Assembly: GCF_031453615.1 (NCBI RefSeq)
Contig: NZ_JAVIZT010000001.1
Span: 124,001 to 188,000, forward strand
Direction of reading: 5' to 3'
Origin: Microbacterium sp. SORGH_AS_0428
GTDB taxonomy: Bacteria; Actinomycetota; Actinomycetes; Actinomycetales; Microbacteriaceae
Length of the DNA stretch: 64,000 nucleotides
Below the pieces are notes generated by a model. It was not told where the DNA came from. It saw nothing but the letters and a program-made list of their open reading frames with translations, and did not search any database. The translations under genes were made by a program, and so were the position numbers. Each line of letters begins with the position of its first letter. Within the stretch, counting starts at the first letter, position 1. Positions 17,258 through 28,401 of the stretch are shown here, piece by piece.

Positions 17258-19396
17258 TCACTCGGCGGGACGCAGCCAGAGCGCGCCGAGCGGCGGCAGG
17301 GTCAGGCGCGCACGCCCGGATGCGTCGGCGGTGACCGATCCGAGGTTGCCGACCCCTGAGCCTCCGAAGGCGGATGCGTCGGAGTTGAGCAACTCCTGCC
17401 AGACGCCGGCGAGGGGGAGATCCAGCTCGTAATCGTGCAGCGGCGCGCCCGAGAAGTTCGAGATCGCCACGAGAGGTCTTCCGTCGGCATCCCAGCGGAC
17501 GAAGGCGGACACGTTCGGATTCCAGGTCGGCGCGCCGATTCGGGAGAACGCGGAGCCGTCCGCATCCCGCTGCCACAGGGCCGGGGTGTCGCGGTAGGTC
17601 GCGTTCAGGGCGGCGACGAAGTCGCCGAGCTCCCGATGGGCGGGCTGGTCGAGAAGCCACCACTCGAGGGAACGTGATTCGGACCACTCCGCGATCTGTC
17701 CGAACTCCTGACCCATGAACAGCAGCTGCTTTCCGGGGTGCGCCCACATGTAGGACAGGAAGAGGCGCATCCCCGCGAGCTTCTGCCAGTGATCGCCCGG
17801 CATCCGCGTGAACAGCGAGCCCTTGCCGTGCACGACCTCGTCGTGACTGATGGGGAGCACGTAGTTCTCGCTGAAGGCGTAAACGAAGGAGAAGGACAGT
17901 TCGCCCTCGTGATGCGCGCGGTAGAGCGGGTCGCGCGAGATGTAGACGAGCGAGTCGTTCATCCACCCCATGTTCCACTTGAAGCCGAAGCCGAGGCCGC
18001 CCGCGCTGGTCGGAGCGGTGACGCCCGGGTAGCTGGTGGACTCCTCCGCGATCATGGCGATGCCGGGGAACTTCTTGTAGACGGTCGCATTGGTCTCCTG
18101 CAGGAACTGGATCGCCTCCAGGTTCTCGCGGCCGCCGTAGATGTTCGGCTCCCATTCCCCGGCCTCACGCGAGTAGTCGAGGTAGAGCATGGAGGCCACC
18201 GCATCCACGCGCAGGCCGTCGACGTGGAACTCCTCGAACCAGTACAGCGCGTTGGCGACGAGGAAGTTGCGCACCTCGGCCCGGCCGTAGTCGAAGATCA
18301 GCGTGCCCCAGTCCTTGTGCTCGCCGCGTCGGGGATCGGGGTGCTCGTAGAGGGCCTCGCCGTCGAAACGGGCGAGCGCGAACTCGTCGCGCGGGAAGTG
18401 GCCCGGCACCCAGTCCATGATCACGCCGATGCCGGCGCCATGCAGCCGGTCGATGAGGTAGCGGAGGTCGTCAGGCGAGCCGAATCGGCTCGTCGGCGCG
18501 TAGTAGCCGCTCACCTGATACCCCCACGAACCGCCGAAGGGGTGCTCGGCGAGGGGGAGGAACTCGACGTGCGTGAACCCCTGAGCGCTCACGTACTCGA
18601 TGAGCGGGTCGGCGGCATCGCGGTAGCCGAGCCCCGGCCGCCACGAGCCGAGGTGCAGTTCGTACACCGACATCGGACGCTCGAGCGGCTGGCTGGCGGC
18701 GCGCTCGGCGATCCACGCATCGTCGCCCCATTCGTAGGCCGACGCGGTGACCACGGATGCCGTCGCCGGCGGCAGCTCGGCCCGGCGCGCCATCGGGTCC
18801 GCCTTGAGGATCCACCGTCCGTCGCGCGTGAGGAGCTCGTACTTGTAGGTGCTGTCCGCGCCGACGCCCGGGACGAAGAGCTCCCACACCCCGCTCGCGC
18901 CCATCGACCGCATGCTGTGCGACTGGCCGTCCCAGCCGTTGAAGTCGGCGGCGACGCGGACGGCCTGGGCGTGGGGTGCCCAGACGGCGAACGAGGTGCC
19001 CGCCACGCCCTCGTGCTCGCGCACGTGGGAGCCGAGCACCTGCCACAGCTGCTCGTGGCGTCCCTCGCGGATGAGGTGCAGGTCGAGCTCGCCGATGGTC
19101 GGCGAGAACCGGTAGGGGTCGTCTGCGGTGTACGCGGTGGAGCCCTCATAGGTCGCGGTGATCCGGTACGCGCCCGCGTCGCCGCGGTACGCGCCCTCCC
19201 AGATGCCCGCGCGGACGTGTTCGAGCGCGACTTCGCGGCCATCCGCGAAGACGGCCGTGACGGACGCGGCCAATGGCCGCCGTGCGCGGATCACTCCACC
19301 CGCGGTGCCGTCGGGGTGCAGCCCCAGCACGTCGTGCGGGGCGTAGTAGGAGCCGGTGGCGACGGTGTCGAGCACCCGGGGTTCGATGACGCTCAT
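17258..19396 (-). CDS. glgB: 1,4-alpha-glucan branching enzyme
   Basis: 712 residues from ATG 19396, which overlaps the glgE stop (ATGA). N-terminal CBM48-like modules carry LGLHPDG and FAVWAPHAQAVRVAADFNGW. The GH13 barrel shows VYELHLGSWRPG, HVEFLPLAEHPFGGSWGYQ, FHVDGLRVDAVASMLYLDY with the nucleophile Asp, MIAEESTSYPGV with the acid Glu, and LPISHDEVVHGKGSL. A C-terminal beta domain follows. It adds alpha-1,6 branches to the glucan extended by GlgE in the same operon, in the cytoplasm. Confidence 0.97.
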   Translation of the reverse strand: MSVIEPRVLDTVATGSYYAPHDVLGLHPDGTAGGVIRARRPLAASVTAVFADGREVALEHVRAGIWEGAYRGDAGAYRITATYEGSTAYTADDPYRFSPTIGELDLHLIREGRHEQLWQVLGSHVREHEGVAGTSFAVWAPHAQAVRVAADFNGWDGQSHSMRSMGASGVWELFVPGVGADSTYKYELLTRDGRWILKADPMARRAELPPATASVVTASAYEWGDDAWIAERAASQPLERPMSVYELHLGSWRPGLGYRDAADPLIEYVSAQGFTHVEFLPLAEHPFGGSWGYQVSGYYAPTSRFGSPDDLRYLIDRLHGAGIGVIMDWVPGHFPRDEFALARFDGEALYEHPDPRRGEHKDWGTLIFDYGRAEVRNFLVANALYWFEEFHVDGLRVDAVASMLYLDYSREAGEWEPNIYGGRENLEAIQFLQETNATVYKKFPGIAMIAEESTSYPGVTAPTSAGGLGFGFKWNMGWMNDSLVYISRDPLYRAHHEGELSFSFVYAFSENYVLPISHDEVVHGKGSLFTRMPGDHWQKLAGMRLFLSYMWAHPGKQLLFMGQEFGQIAEWSESRSLEWWLLDQPAHRELGDFVAALNATYRDTPALWQRDADGSAFSRIGAPTWNPNVSAFVRWDADGRPLVAISNFSGAPLHDYELDLPLAGVWQELLNSDASAFGGSGVGNLGSVTADASGRARLTLPPLGALWLRPAE

Positions 19397-21474
19397 GCGA
19401 GGCCCTTCACGTGCAGGATGTGTGCCGGCTCGCGGAACGCGTCCAGTCGCACATAGTTGTGGTCGGTCCAGGTCCAGGTGGCGCCCGTGACGAGGTCTTC
19501 GACGATGTACGGCGTCCCCGCCGGGATGCCCCATGCCGCGGTGTCCAGATGCACGGTCGTCTCACGCGCGGAGTGCGGATCGACGTTCACCACGACGATG
19601 ATCGTGTCGCTCTCGCCGCTCTCGCTGAGGGCGCCCGCGAGGTGCTTCGTGTACACCAGGATCGCGTCGTCGTCGCTGTGCTGGATCTGGAGGTTGCGCA
19701 GCTGGCGCAGCGCCGGATGCTCGCGGCGGATCCGGTTGAGGAGGGTGAGGTACGGGGCGAGGGAGTCGCCGTCGGCCTCGGCCTGCTGCCAGTCGCGGAG
19801 CTTGTACTCGTACTTCTCGTTGTCGATGTTCTCCTCGCTGCCCGGGCGCGCGACGTTCTCGAACAGCTCGTAGCCGGCGTAGACGCCGTAGGTCGGCGCT
19901 GCGGTCGCCGCGATCGTCGCGCGGATGCGGTAGGCCGCGCGCCCTCCGTACTGGAGGTACTCGGTGAGGATGTCGGGGGTGTTGACGAAGAGGTTGGGGC
20001 GCAGGTAGTCGTCGGTCTCGTGGGCGAGCGAGTCGAGGAACTCCTCGAGCTCCGTCTTCGAGTTGCGCCACGTGAAGTACGTGTAGCTCTGCTGGAAGCC
20101 CGCCTGCGCGAGCCCGCGCAGGGGAGTGGGCCGGGTGAAGGCCTCCGCCAGGAAGACCACGTCGGGCGCCTCGTCACGGACCGTGCGGATGAGCCACTCC
20201 CAGAACTGCAGGGGCTTGGTATGGGGATTGTCGACGCGGAAGATCTTCACGCCCTGGGCGATCCAGTGGCGCACGATCCGCAGCACCTCGGCCCTGATGC
20301 CCGCGGGGTCGTTGTCGAAATTGACGGGGTAGATGTCCTGATACTTCTTCGGCGGGTTCTCCGCGTAGGCGATGGTTCCGTCGGGAAGGGTCGTGAACCA
20401 CTCCGGGTGCTCCGTCACCCAGGGGTGGTCCGGAGACGCCTGCAAGGCCAGATCGAGCGCGATCTCGATGCCGGCGGATGCGGCGGCGGACACGAAGGCG
20501 CGGAAGTCGTCCAGCGAGCCGAGTTCGGGATGGACGGCATCGTGGCCGCCCTCCGGGGCACCGATCGCCCAGGGCGATCCGGGGTCGGCGGGGCCGGCGT
20601 TCAGCGTGTTGTTCGGGCCCTTGCGGTGCGTGCGGCCGATGGGATGGATCGGCGGCAGGTAGAGCACGTCGAACCCCATCGCCGCAACGCCGGGGAGACG
20701 GTCCGCAGCGGTACGGAAGGTGCCCGGCTCGATGGTCCCGTCGGCGCGTCGCCGCGCTCCCTCGGACCGGGGGAAGAACTCGTACCATGCGCCGACGCCT
20801 GCCCGTTCGCGCTCCACAAGGAGGTCGTGCGTCGCTCCGACGGTCCAGAGCTCGCCGAGCGGGCGGGCGGTGAAGGCCGCGGCGACGCGGTCGTCGTGGA
20901 CGATCGCGAGGGAGGCGTCCGCGTCGGTGCCGCTCGCGCGCAGAAGCGCAGCCTGTTCTGTCAGCAGACGCCGTTCGGCGGCAGGGCGATCCTTCTCGGC
21001 AGCGGCCTCGTCGAACAGGCGCGCGCCGATCTCGCGCACGAGCGCCACATCCACGCCTGCGGGGATCTTCAGCTCGGCCGCATGACGCCAGGTGGCGTAC
21101 CGGTCGGCGAATGCCTCGAAGCGGAAGGACCACGTGCCCTGCGCGAGCAGTGTCACCAAGACGCCCCACGTGTCCAAGCCGTCCTCGTGGGCGTCGAGCC
21201 GGTGCAGCGACTCGCTGCCGTCGGGCGCGGTCAGTCGCAGCTGCACTCCGATGAGATCGTGGCCCTCCCGGAACGCGCGCACGCGGAACGGGACGACCTC
21301 GCCGGCGAAGGCGGAAGGGTCGAAGCGCGCATCGGGCGTCGACGGTCGTTCCGCGCTGAGCGGGATGCGGCCGGTCAGCGTGTCTGAGGGCGCGGGCGCT
21401 ACGACCGTGCGCAGCGGGATCTCGGCACCGCTTCGTTGAGTGCGGACGGGGAGCGATCGTGTCGGAGTGGCCAC
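19393..21474 (-). CDS. glgE: Maltosyltransferase GlgE (alpha-1,4-glucan:maltose-1-phosphate)
   Basis: 693 residues, GTG start. It extends glycogen-like glucan by two glucoses from maltose-1-phosphate. After an N-terminal beta domain (residues about 40-130) come GlgE hallmarks: VGAWYEFFPRSEGA, YLPPIHPIGRTHRKGPNN, GVKIFRVDNPHTKP (nucleophile Asp), VVFLAEAFTRPTPL (acid Glu) and LFVNTPDILTEYL. The family is the key enzyme of the actinobacterial alpha-glucan route. It has its own promoter and is coupled to glgB. Neither TreS nor maltokinase, the usual partners, is in the window. Confidence 0.97.
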   Translation of the reverse strand: MATPTRSLPVRTQRSGAEIPLRTVVAPAPSDTLTGRIPLSAERPSTPDARFDPSAFAGEVVPFRVRAFREGHDLIGVQLRLTAPDGSESLHRLDAHEDGLDTWGVLVTLLAQGTWSFRFEAFADRYATWRHAAELKIPAGVDVALVREIGARLFDEAAAEKDRPAAERRLLTEQAALLRASGTDADASLAIVHDDRVAAAFTARPLGELWTVGATHDLLVERERAGVGAWYEFFPRSEGARRRADGTIEPGTFRTAADRLPGVAAMGFDVLYLPPIHPIGRTHRKGPNNTLNAGPADPGSPWAIGAPEGGHDAVHPELGSLDDFRAFVSAAASAGIEIALDLALQASPDHPWVTEHPEWFTTLPDGTIAYAENPPKKYQDIYPVNFDNDPAGIRAEVLRIVRHWIAQGVKIFRVDNPHTKPLQFWEWLIRTVRDEAPDVVFLAEAFTRPTPLRGLAQAGFQQSYTYFTWRNSKTELEEFLDSLAHETDDYLRPNLFVNTPDILTEYLQYGGRAAYRIRATIAATAAPTYGVYAGYELFENVARPGSEENIDNEKYEYKLRDWQQAEADGDSLAPYLTLLNRIRREHPALRQLRNLQIQHSDDDAILVYTKHLAGALSESGESDTIIVVVNVDPHSARETTVHLDTAAWGIPAGTPYIVEDLVTGATWTWTDHNYVRLDAFREPAHILHVKGLA

Positions 21475-21480
21475 ACAGCG

Positions 21481-21486
21481 AACCTA
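21481..21486 (-). promoter_or_regulatory. Putative -10 element TAGGTT of glgE-glgB, leaderless
   Basis: On the minus strand TAGGTT is followed by six bases (CGCTGT) and the glgE GTG at 21474. It lies in the 61-base gap after glgX, so glgE-glgB can be transcribed separately. Confidence 0.55.
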
Positions 21487-21535
21487 TCGCGGGCGGGTGC
21501 GGCAGGACAGGCGTGACGCGGGCGGTGCGAACGTG

Positions 21536-23620
21536 CTATTCGGCGCGGAACAGATGCATCGAGGTCGGGGGAGTGGGAACGACGTCGCCGGGTGAGAGGA
21601 CGGGAGCCTCCCTCGAGGGCGACTCCTCTGCACTGGACCAGAGCGACACGTAGCGGCTGACTCCCTCGATGACGGGAAGGCGCACATCCACCGGCGTCTC
21701 GTTGCCGTGGACGATGAGCAGGATGCGGTTGAACTCCTCGAACTCCGGGGTCGACGCCGCGACGTACTGGAGCGTGCGGTGCGCGGGATCGTTCCATCGC
21801 TCGCCCGACATGGTCTCGCCGCGCTCGTCGTACCACTCCATGACGGACGCGGACGGCGTCTCTTCGTCGAGGCGGGCGAAGCGGATCGGGCGCAGCGCCG
21901 GATTCTCCGCGCGCAGCTCGATCAGACGCCGTACGTGCGCGAAGAGCTCCTGCTGCCACGGGCGATGCTCCCACGACAGCCAGGTCAGAGCCGAGTCGTG
22001 GCAGTAGGCGTTGTTGTTGCCGCGCTGGGTCCGGCCGAACTCGTCGCCTGCGGTGATCATCGGGATCCCCGCCGACAGCAGGAGCGTGCCCATGAGGTTG
22101 CGCATCGCCTTCCGGCGGGTGGCGAGGATCCGCTCGTCGTCGGTCGCTCCCTCCGCGCCGTGGTTGAAGGACCGGTTCGTGTCGGCGCCGTCACGGTTGT
22201 GCTCGCCGTTGCCGAGATTGTGCTTGACGTCGTACGAGACGAGGTCGTTGAGGGTGAATCCGTCGTGGGCGGTGACGAAGTTGATCGACGCCAGCGGACC
22301 CCGCTCGGCGCTGAACGTGTTGGAGGAGCCCGCCAGCCGCGTGGCGAATCCACCGATGCCGACGGGCGCCGTGGAGGCGCGGCGCGCATAGTCGACGTCC
22401 GAGAGCCAGAAGTTGCGTACGCGGTCGCGGTACCGGTCGTTCCACTCGTGCCAGCCGTCGCCGAAGTTGCCGGTCTGCCACCCGCCCATGCCCACGTCCC
22501 ACGGCTCGGCGATCTTCTTCGTGTCGGCGAGCTCCGGGTCCTCGGCGATGGCCCGCAGGACGGGATGATCCGGCGTGAAGCGGTGCTGATCGTCGCGCCC
22601 GAGCGTGGTGGCCAGATCGAACCGGAAACCGTCGATCTGCACATCGCGCGCCCAATAGCGCAGCGAATCCAGCACGAGTCGCGCGCCCGCATCCGTCGCC
22701 GTGTTGACGGAGTTTCCGCATCCGGTGACGTCGATGTACGTGCCGTCGTCCTGCTGGCGGTAGTAGGCGCGGTTGTCGAGACCACGCAGGCTCGAGTGCG
22801 GTCCGCCGATGCCCTCCTCCGCGGTGTGGTTGTAGACGACGTCGAGGACGACCTCGAGACCGGCCTGGTGCAGGAGCTTGACCATCCCCTTGACCTCGCG
22901 GAGAACCGCATCCGGTCCCTCGCGGCGCGCCTGGTCGGTCGCGTAGGCGGCGTGCGGTGCGAAGAAGCCGAGGGTGTTGTACCCCCAGTAGTTGTCGAGC
23001 CCCAGCTGCAGCAGGCGAGGCTCAGAGGCGAACGCATGGATGGGCAGCAACTCGATCGTCGTGACGCCCAGGTCGAGGAAGTGCTCGATCATGGCGGGAT
23101 GGGCGAGCCCCGCGTAGGTGCCGTGCAGCGCTGCGGGGACACCGGGATGCCGCTTGGTCATGCCCTTGACGTGCGCCTCGTAGATCACCGTCCGATCCAG
23201 CGGGACGGCGGGCTTGCGCACCTCGCCCCAGTCGAAACCGCGATCGACGACGACCGAACGCCGGTCGCCGAAGCCGCCGCTCACGATGCCGCGGGCGTAC
23301 GGATCGAGCAGCAGCGTCTGCGGATTGAAGATATTGCCGGCCCCGAACGGACCCGCGGCACGCAGCGCGTAGCGTGCGCCGGCGACGAGGAGCTCGGAGG
23401 TGATCTCCCACACCCCTCGCTCGAGACGCTGCATCGGCAGGATCGCCGTCGCCCAGTCGAGATCGTCGGCGTCGAAGATCACCACATCGAGGGAGTCGGC
23501 AGCCTGCGAGAAGACACGCAGAGTGCCGCCGTTCTCGTGCAGGCGCACGCCGAGGTTCTCCAGAGCGGGATCGAGGACCTGCGAGAGCGCGGGAGCTGAG
23601 GTCGTTGTCGGGCTGACCAT
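21536..23620 (-). CDS. glgX: Glycogen debranching enzyme (isoamylase-type GH13)
   Basis: 694 residues from ATG 23620. CBM48-type N-terminus (about residues 20-110) followed by a GH13 barrel: IYEAHVKGMTKRHPGVP, TTIELLPIHAF, LGLDNYWGYNTLGFFAPHAAY, VLDVVYNHTAEE, VDGFRFD-type motif IDGFRFDLATTLGRD with the nucleophile Asp, KIAEPWDVGMGGWQTGNF with the acid Glu, and VTAHDGFTLNDLVSYD. This is the GlgX/TreX family that removes alpha-1,6 branches. Together with glgE and glgB it completes a build-branch-debranch set. Divergent from the cysteine desulfurase gene. Confidence 0.95.
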   Translation of the reverse strand: MVSPTTTSAPALSQVLDPALENLGVRLHENGGTLRVFSQAADSLDVVIFDADDLDWATAILPMQRLERGVWEITSELLVAGARYALRAAGPFGAGNIFNPQTLLLDPYARGIVSGGFGDRRSVVVDRGFDWGEVRKPAVPLDRTVIYEAHVKGMTKRHPGVPAALHGTYAGLAHPAMIEHFLDLGVTTIELLPIHAFASEPRLLQLGLDNYWGYNTLGFFAPHAAYATDQARREGPDAVLREVKGMVKLLHQAGLEVVLDVVYNHTAEEGIGGPHSSLRGLDNRAYYRQQDDGTYIDVTGCGNSVNTATDAGARLVLDSLRYWARDVQIDGFRFDLATTLGRDDQHRFTPDHPVLRAIAEDPELADTKKIAEPWDVGMGGWQTGNFGDGWHEWNDRYRDRVRNFWLSDVDYARRASTAPVGIGGFATRLAGSSNTFSAERGPLASINFVTAHDGFTLNDLVSYDVKHNLGNGEHNRDGADTNRSFNHGAEGATDDERILATRRKAMRNLMGTLLLSAGIPMITAGDEFGRTQRGNNNAYCHDSALTWLSWEHRPWQQELFAHVRRLIELRAENPALRPIRFARLDEETPSASVMEWYDERGETMSGERWNDPAHRTLQYVAASTPEFEEFNRILLIVHGNETPVDVRLPVIEGVSRYVSLWSSAEESPSREAPVLSPGDVVPTPPTSMHLFRAE

Positions 23621-23627
23621 GCCCACA

Positions 23628-23633
23628 ACCCTA
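23628..23633 (-). promoter_or_regulatory. Putative -10 element TAGGGT of glgX, leaderless
   Basis: Minus-strand TAGGGT is followed by seven bases and the glgX ATG at 23620. It occupies the 73-base divergent gap to the cysteine desulfurase gene, where a weaker GACAGT (23682-23687) stands six bases before that gene's GTG. Confidence 0.5.
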
Positions 23634-23693
23634 GCCATCGGCGCATGACGAACTGATGACGCCCGGGGACCCCGCGCGTGCGACAGTGGACGG

Positions 23694-24878
23694 GTGCACA
23701 TCTATCTGGACCATGCGGCGTCGAGTCCGCTGCGTCCCGAGGCACGTGAGGCCTGGCTCGACGCGGCGACCACGACGGGGAACGCGTCTTCCGTGCACGG
23801 CGGGGGACAGGCGGCGCGGCGCGTGCTGGAGGACGCGCGAGAAAGACTCGCGGCGGTCGTCGACGCGGATCCCATCGAGGTCGTCTTCACCTCGGGCGGA
23901 ACCGAGGCCGTGAACCTCGCGATCAAGGGCATGTGGGCCGCCCGCGCCGCCGGCGCGGAGGCGGTCGTACTCCCGGACGGCGAGCACCACGCGACGATCG
24001 ATTCGGTCGCCGCTCTCGTCGATGCGCAGCACGCCGAGGTGCGATCCGTGCGACTGGACCCGCACGGCGCGATCGAGCTCGACGGCTTCGCGTCGGCCCT
24101 CGGCGGCGCCGCGTTCGCGACGGCGCTGGTCGCCAACAACGAGGTCGGCACCCTGTCCGATGCGGCAGGGCTGGCCGCACGCGCCGCGTCCGCCGAGGTG
24201 CCGCTGCATCTGGATGCCGTGGCGGCGTTCGGCCAGGTGCCCGTCGATTTCCGGCGGTGGCGGGGTGATGCCCCGGCGGGCGTCGGCCTGGTGGCGATGA
24301 GCCTGTCGGCGCACAAGGTCGGCGGGCCGGTGGGCACGGGCGCTCTCGTGAGCGCTCGCTCCGCGCGCATCGGCGCCCAGATGCACGGGGGCGCGCAGCA
24401 GCGAGGCCTGAGGGCCGGAACGCAGGACATCGCGGGGGCTGCGGCCTTCGCCGTGGCGGCGGAGCTCGCGGCGGCCGAGCGCGATGCGGAGGCCGTGCGC
24501 CTCGGCGCACTGCGCGACGAGCTGGTGAGGCGGGCGTGTGCGGCGGTTCCGGGACTCGAGCTGCTCGGCGATCCGGTGCACCGCCTCCCCGGCAACGCAC
24601 ATCTGCTCGTGCCGGGTGCGCTCGGGGAGACGCTCCTGTTCCTCCTCGACACCCGGGGCATCGCGGTCTCGACGGGTTCCGCGTGTCAGGCGGGCATCCC
24701 CGAGCCGTCGCACGTCGTGCGCGCGCTCGGGCGTGACGAGGATGCGGCGCGCTCGGTGCTGCGGATCACTCTGGGCCGCACGACGACCCCGGACGACGTC
24801 GACGCCTTCCTCGCGGCCCTGCCCTGGGCAGTCGAACGCGCGCGCGCTGCCGGAGCCCGCACCGCCTCGCCCTCGTAG
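23694..24878 (+). CDS. Cysteine desulfurase (NifS/IscS-like)
   Basis: 394 residues, GTG start. A PLP enzyme releasing sulfur from cysteine as an enzyme-bound persulfide. Motifs: YLDHAASSPLRPEA, VVFTSGGTEAVNLAIKG, DGEHHATID, ANNEVGTLSDAA, SLSAHKVGGPVGTGAL with the PLP lysine K208, and the mobile Cys loop STGSACQAGIPEPSHV with C331. Together with the mnmA gene immediately downstream it probably supplies sulfur for 2-thiouridine at tRNA position 34. Its TAG stop forms the first half of the mnmA -10 hexamer. Confidence 0.93.
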   Translation: MHIYLDHAASSPLRPEAREAWLDAATTTGNASSVHGGGQAARRVLEDARERLAAVVDADPIEVVFTSGGTEAVNLAIKGMWAARAAGAEAVVLPDGEHHATIDSVAALVDAQHAEVRSVRLDPHGAIELDGFASALGGAAFATALVANNEVGTLSDAAGLAARAASAEVPLHLDAVAAFGQVPVDFRRWRGDAPAGVGLVAMSLSAHKVGGPVGTGALVSARSARIGAQMHGGAQQRGLRAGTQDIAGAAAFAVAAELAAAERDAEAVRLGALRDELVRRACAAVPGLELLGDPVHRLPGNAHLLVPGALGETLLFLLDTRGIAVSTGSACQAGIPEPSHVVRALGRDEDAARSVLRITLGRTTTPDDVDAFLAALPWAVERARAAGARTASPS

Positions 24879-24881
24879 ACT
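24876..24881 (+). promoter_or_regulatory. -10 element TAGACT overlapping the desulfurase stop, leaderless mnmA
   Basis: TAGACT begins with the TAG stop of the desulfurase gene and is followed by six bases and the mnmA ATG at 24888. mnmA may therefore be read both from the upstream operon and from its own leaderless promoter. Confidence 0.55.
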
Positions 24882-24887
24882 GGAACG

Positions 24888-25997
24888 ATGCGGATCCTGG
24901 CGGCGATGAGCGGTGGCGTCGATTCTGCCGTGGCCGCGGCGCGCGCCGTCGACGCCGGACACGAGGTCGTGGGAGTCCACCTCGCCCTGTCCCGCGCGGG
25001 CGGAACGCTGCGCACGGGCAGCCGGGGCTGCTGCACGATCGAAGATGCCATGGATGCCCGCCGCGCGGCGGACAAGCTCGGCATCCCCTTCTACGTCTGG
25101 GACTTCTCGGAGCGCTTCCGCGACGACGTGATCGAGGATTTCGTCGCGGAGTACCGGGCCGGTCGTACGCCGAACCCGTGCATGCGCTGCAACGAGAGGA
25201 TCAAGTTCGCCGCGTTGCTGGAGCGTGCTCTCGAGCTGGGCTTCGACGCCGTCTGCACCGGGCACTACGCGTTGCTCGTCGACGGCCCCGACGGGCGAGA
25301 GCTGCACCGGGCGAGCGACCAGGCCAAGGATCAGTCGTACGTGCTGGGCGTGCTCACGGCCGAGCAGCTCGCGCATACCTACTTCCCGTTGGGCGACACC
25401 CCGTCGAAGGCGCTCGTACGTGCGGAGGCGGCCGAGCGCGGCCTGACGGTCGCCCAGAAGCCCGACAGCCACGACATCTGCTTCATCCCCGACGGTGACA
25501 CCCGGGGCTGGCTCGCCGAGCGCGTGGGCGCCGAGCGGGGTGACATCCTCGATCGCGAGGGTGCCGTCGTCGGACGCCACGACGGGGCCCATGCGTTCAC
25601 CGTGGGGCAGCGTCGCGGGCTGCAGCTCGGCGTCCCCGCATCCGATGGCAAGCCGAGGTTCGTGCTCGAAGTGCGTCCGGTGAGCAACACCGTGGTGGTG
25701 GGGCCGAAGGAGGCGCTGGCGACGGCCGAGATCGCCGGCGCGCGCTTCAGCTGGGCAGGCTCGGCGCCGACCGAGTCCGCGTTCTCCTGCGAGGTCCAGA
25801 TACGCGCCCACGCCGATCCGGTCGCTGCCCATGCCGACGTCACGCACGAGGGCGTCGTCGTGCGCCCGGCGGAGCCGTTCGACGGTGTCGCACCCGGTCA
25901 GACGGCTGTTCTCTATGTGGGCACGCGCGTGCTCGGCCAGTTCACCGTGGACCGCACGGTCTCGGCCGTCCCGGTCGACTCCGTCGCCGCATCCTAG
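24888..25997 (+). CDS. mnmA: tRNA-specific 2-thiouridylase
   Basis: 369 residues. It thiolates U34 of tRNA-Lys, -Glu and -Gln. The ATP pyrophosphatase loop [16 protein letters not shown] starts at residue 5. The first catalytic cysteine C98 is in [16 protein letters not shown], the second, C198, in [25 protein letters not shown] and [12 protein letters not shown] are further family motifs. The sulfur donor is presumably the desulfurase directly upstream, nine bases away. Confidence 0.97.
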   Translation: MRILAAMSGGVDSAVAAARAVDAGHEVVGVHLALSRAGGTLRTGSRGCCTIEDAMDARRAADKLGIPFYVWDFSERFRDDVIEDFVAEYRAGRTPNPCMRCNERIKFAALLERALELGFDAVCTGHYALLVDGPDGRELHRASDQAKDQSYVLGVLTAEQLAHTYFPLGDTPSKALVRAEAAERGLTVAQKPDSHDICFIPDGDTRGWLAERVGAERGDILDREGAVVGRHDGAHAFTVGQRRGLQLGVPASDGKPRFVLEVRPVSNTVVVGPKEALATAEIAGARFSWAGSAPTESAFSCEVQIRAHADPVAAHADVTHEGVVVRPAEPFDGVAPGQTAVLYVGTRVLGQFTVDRTVSAVPVDSVAAS

Positions 25998-26046
25998 GTG
26001 CGGGCCCGGCGCCGCGCACCGACCTGGCGGTGTCGGAGGGCGGACC

Positions 26047-28395
<2,349 letters not shown>

Positions 28396-28401
28396 GCCCG
28401 G

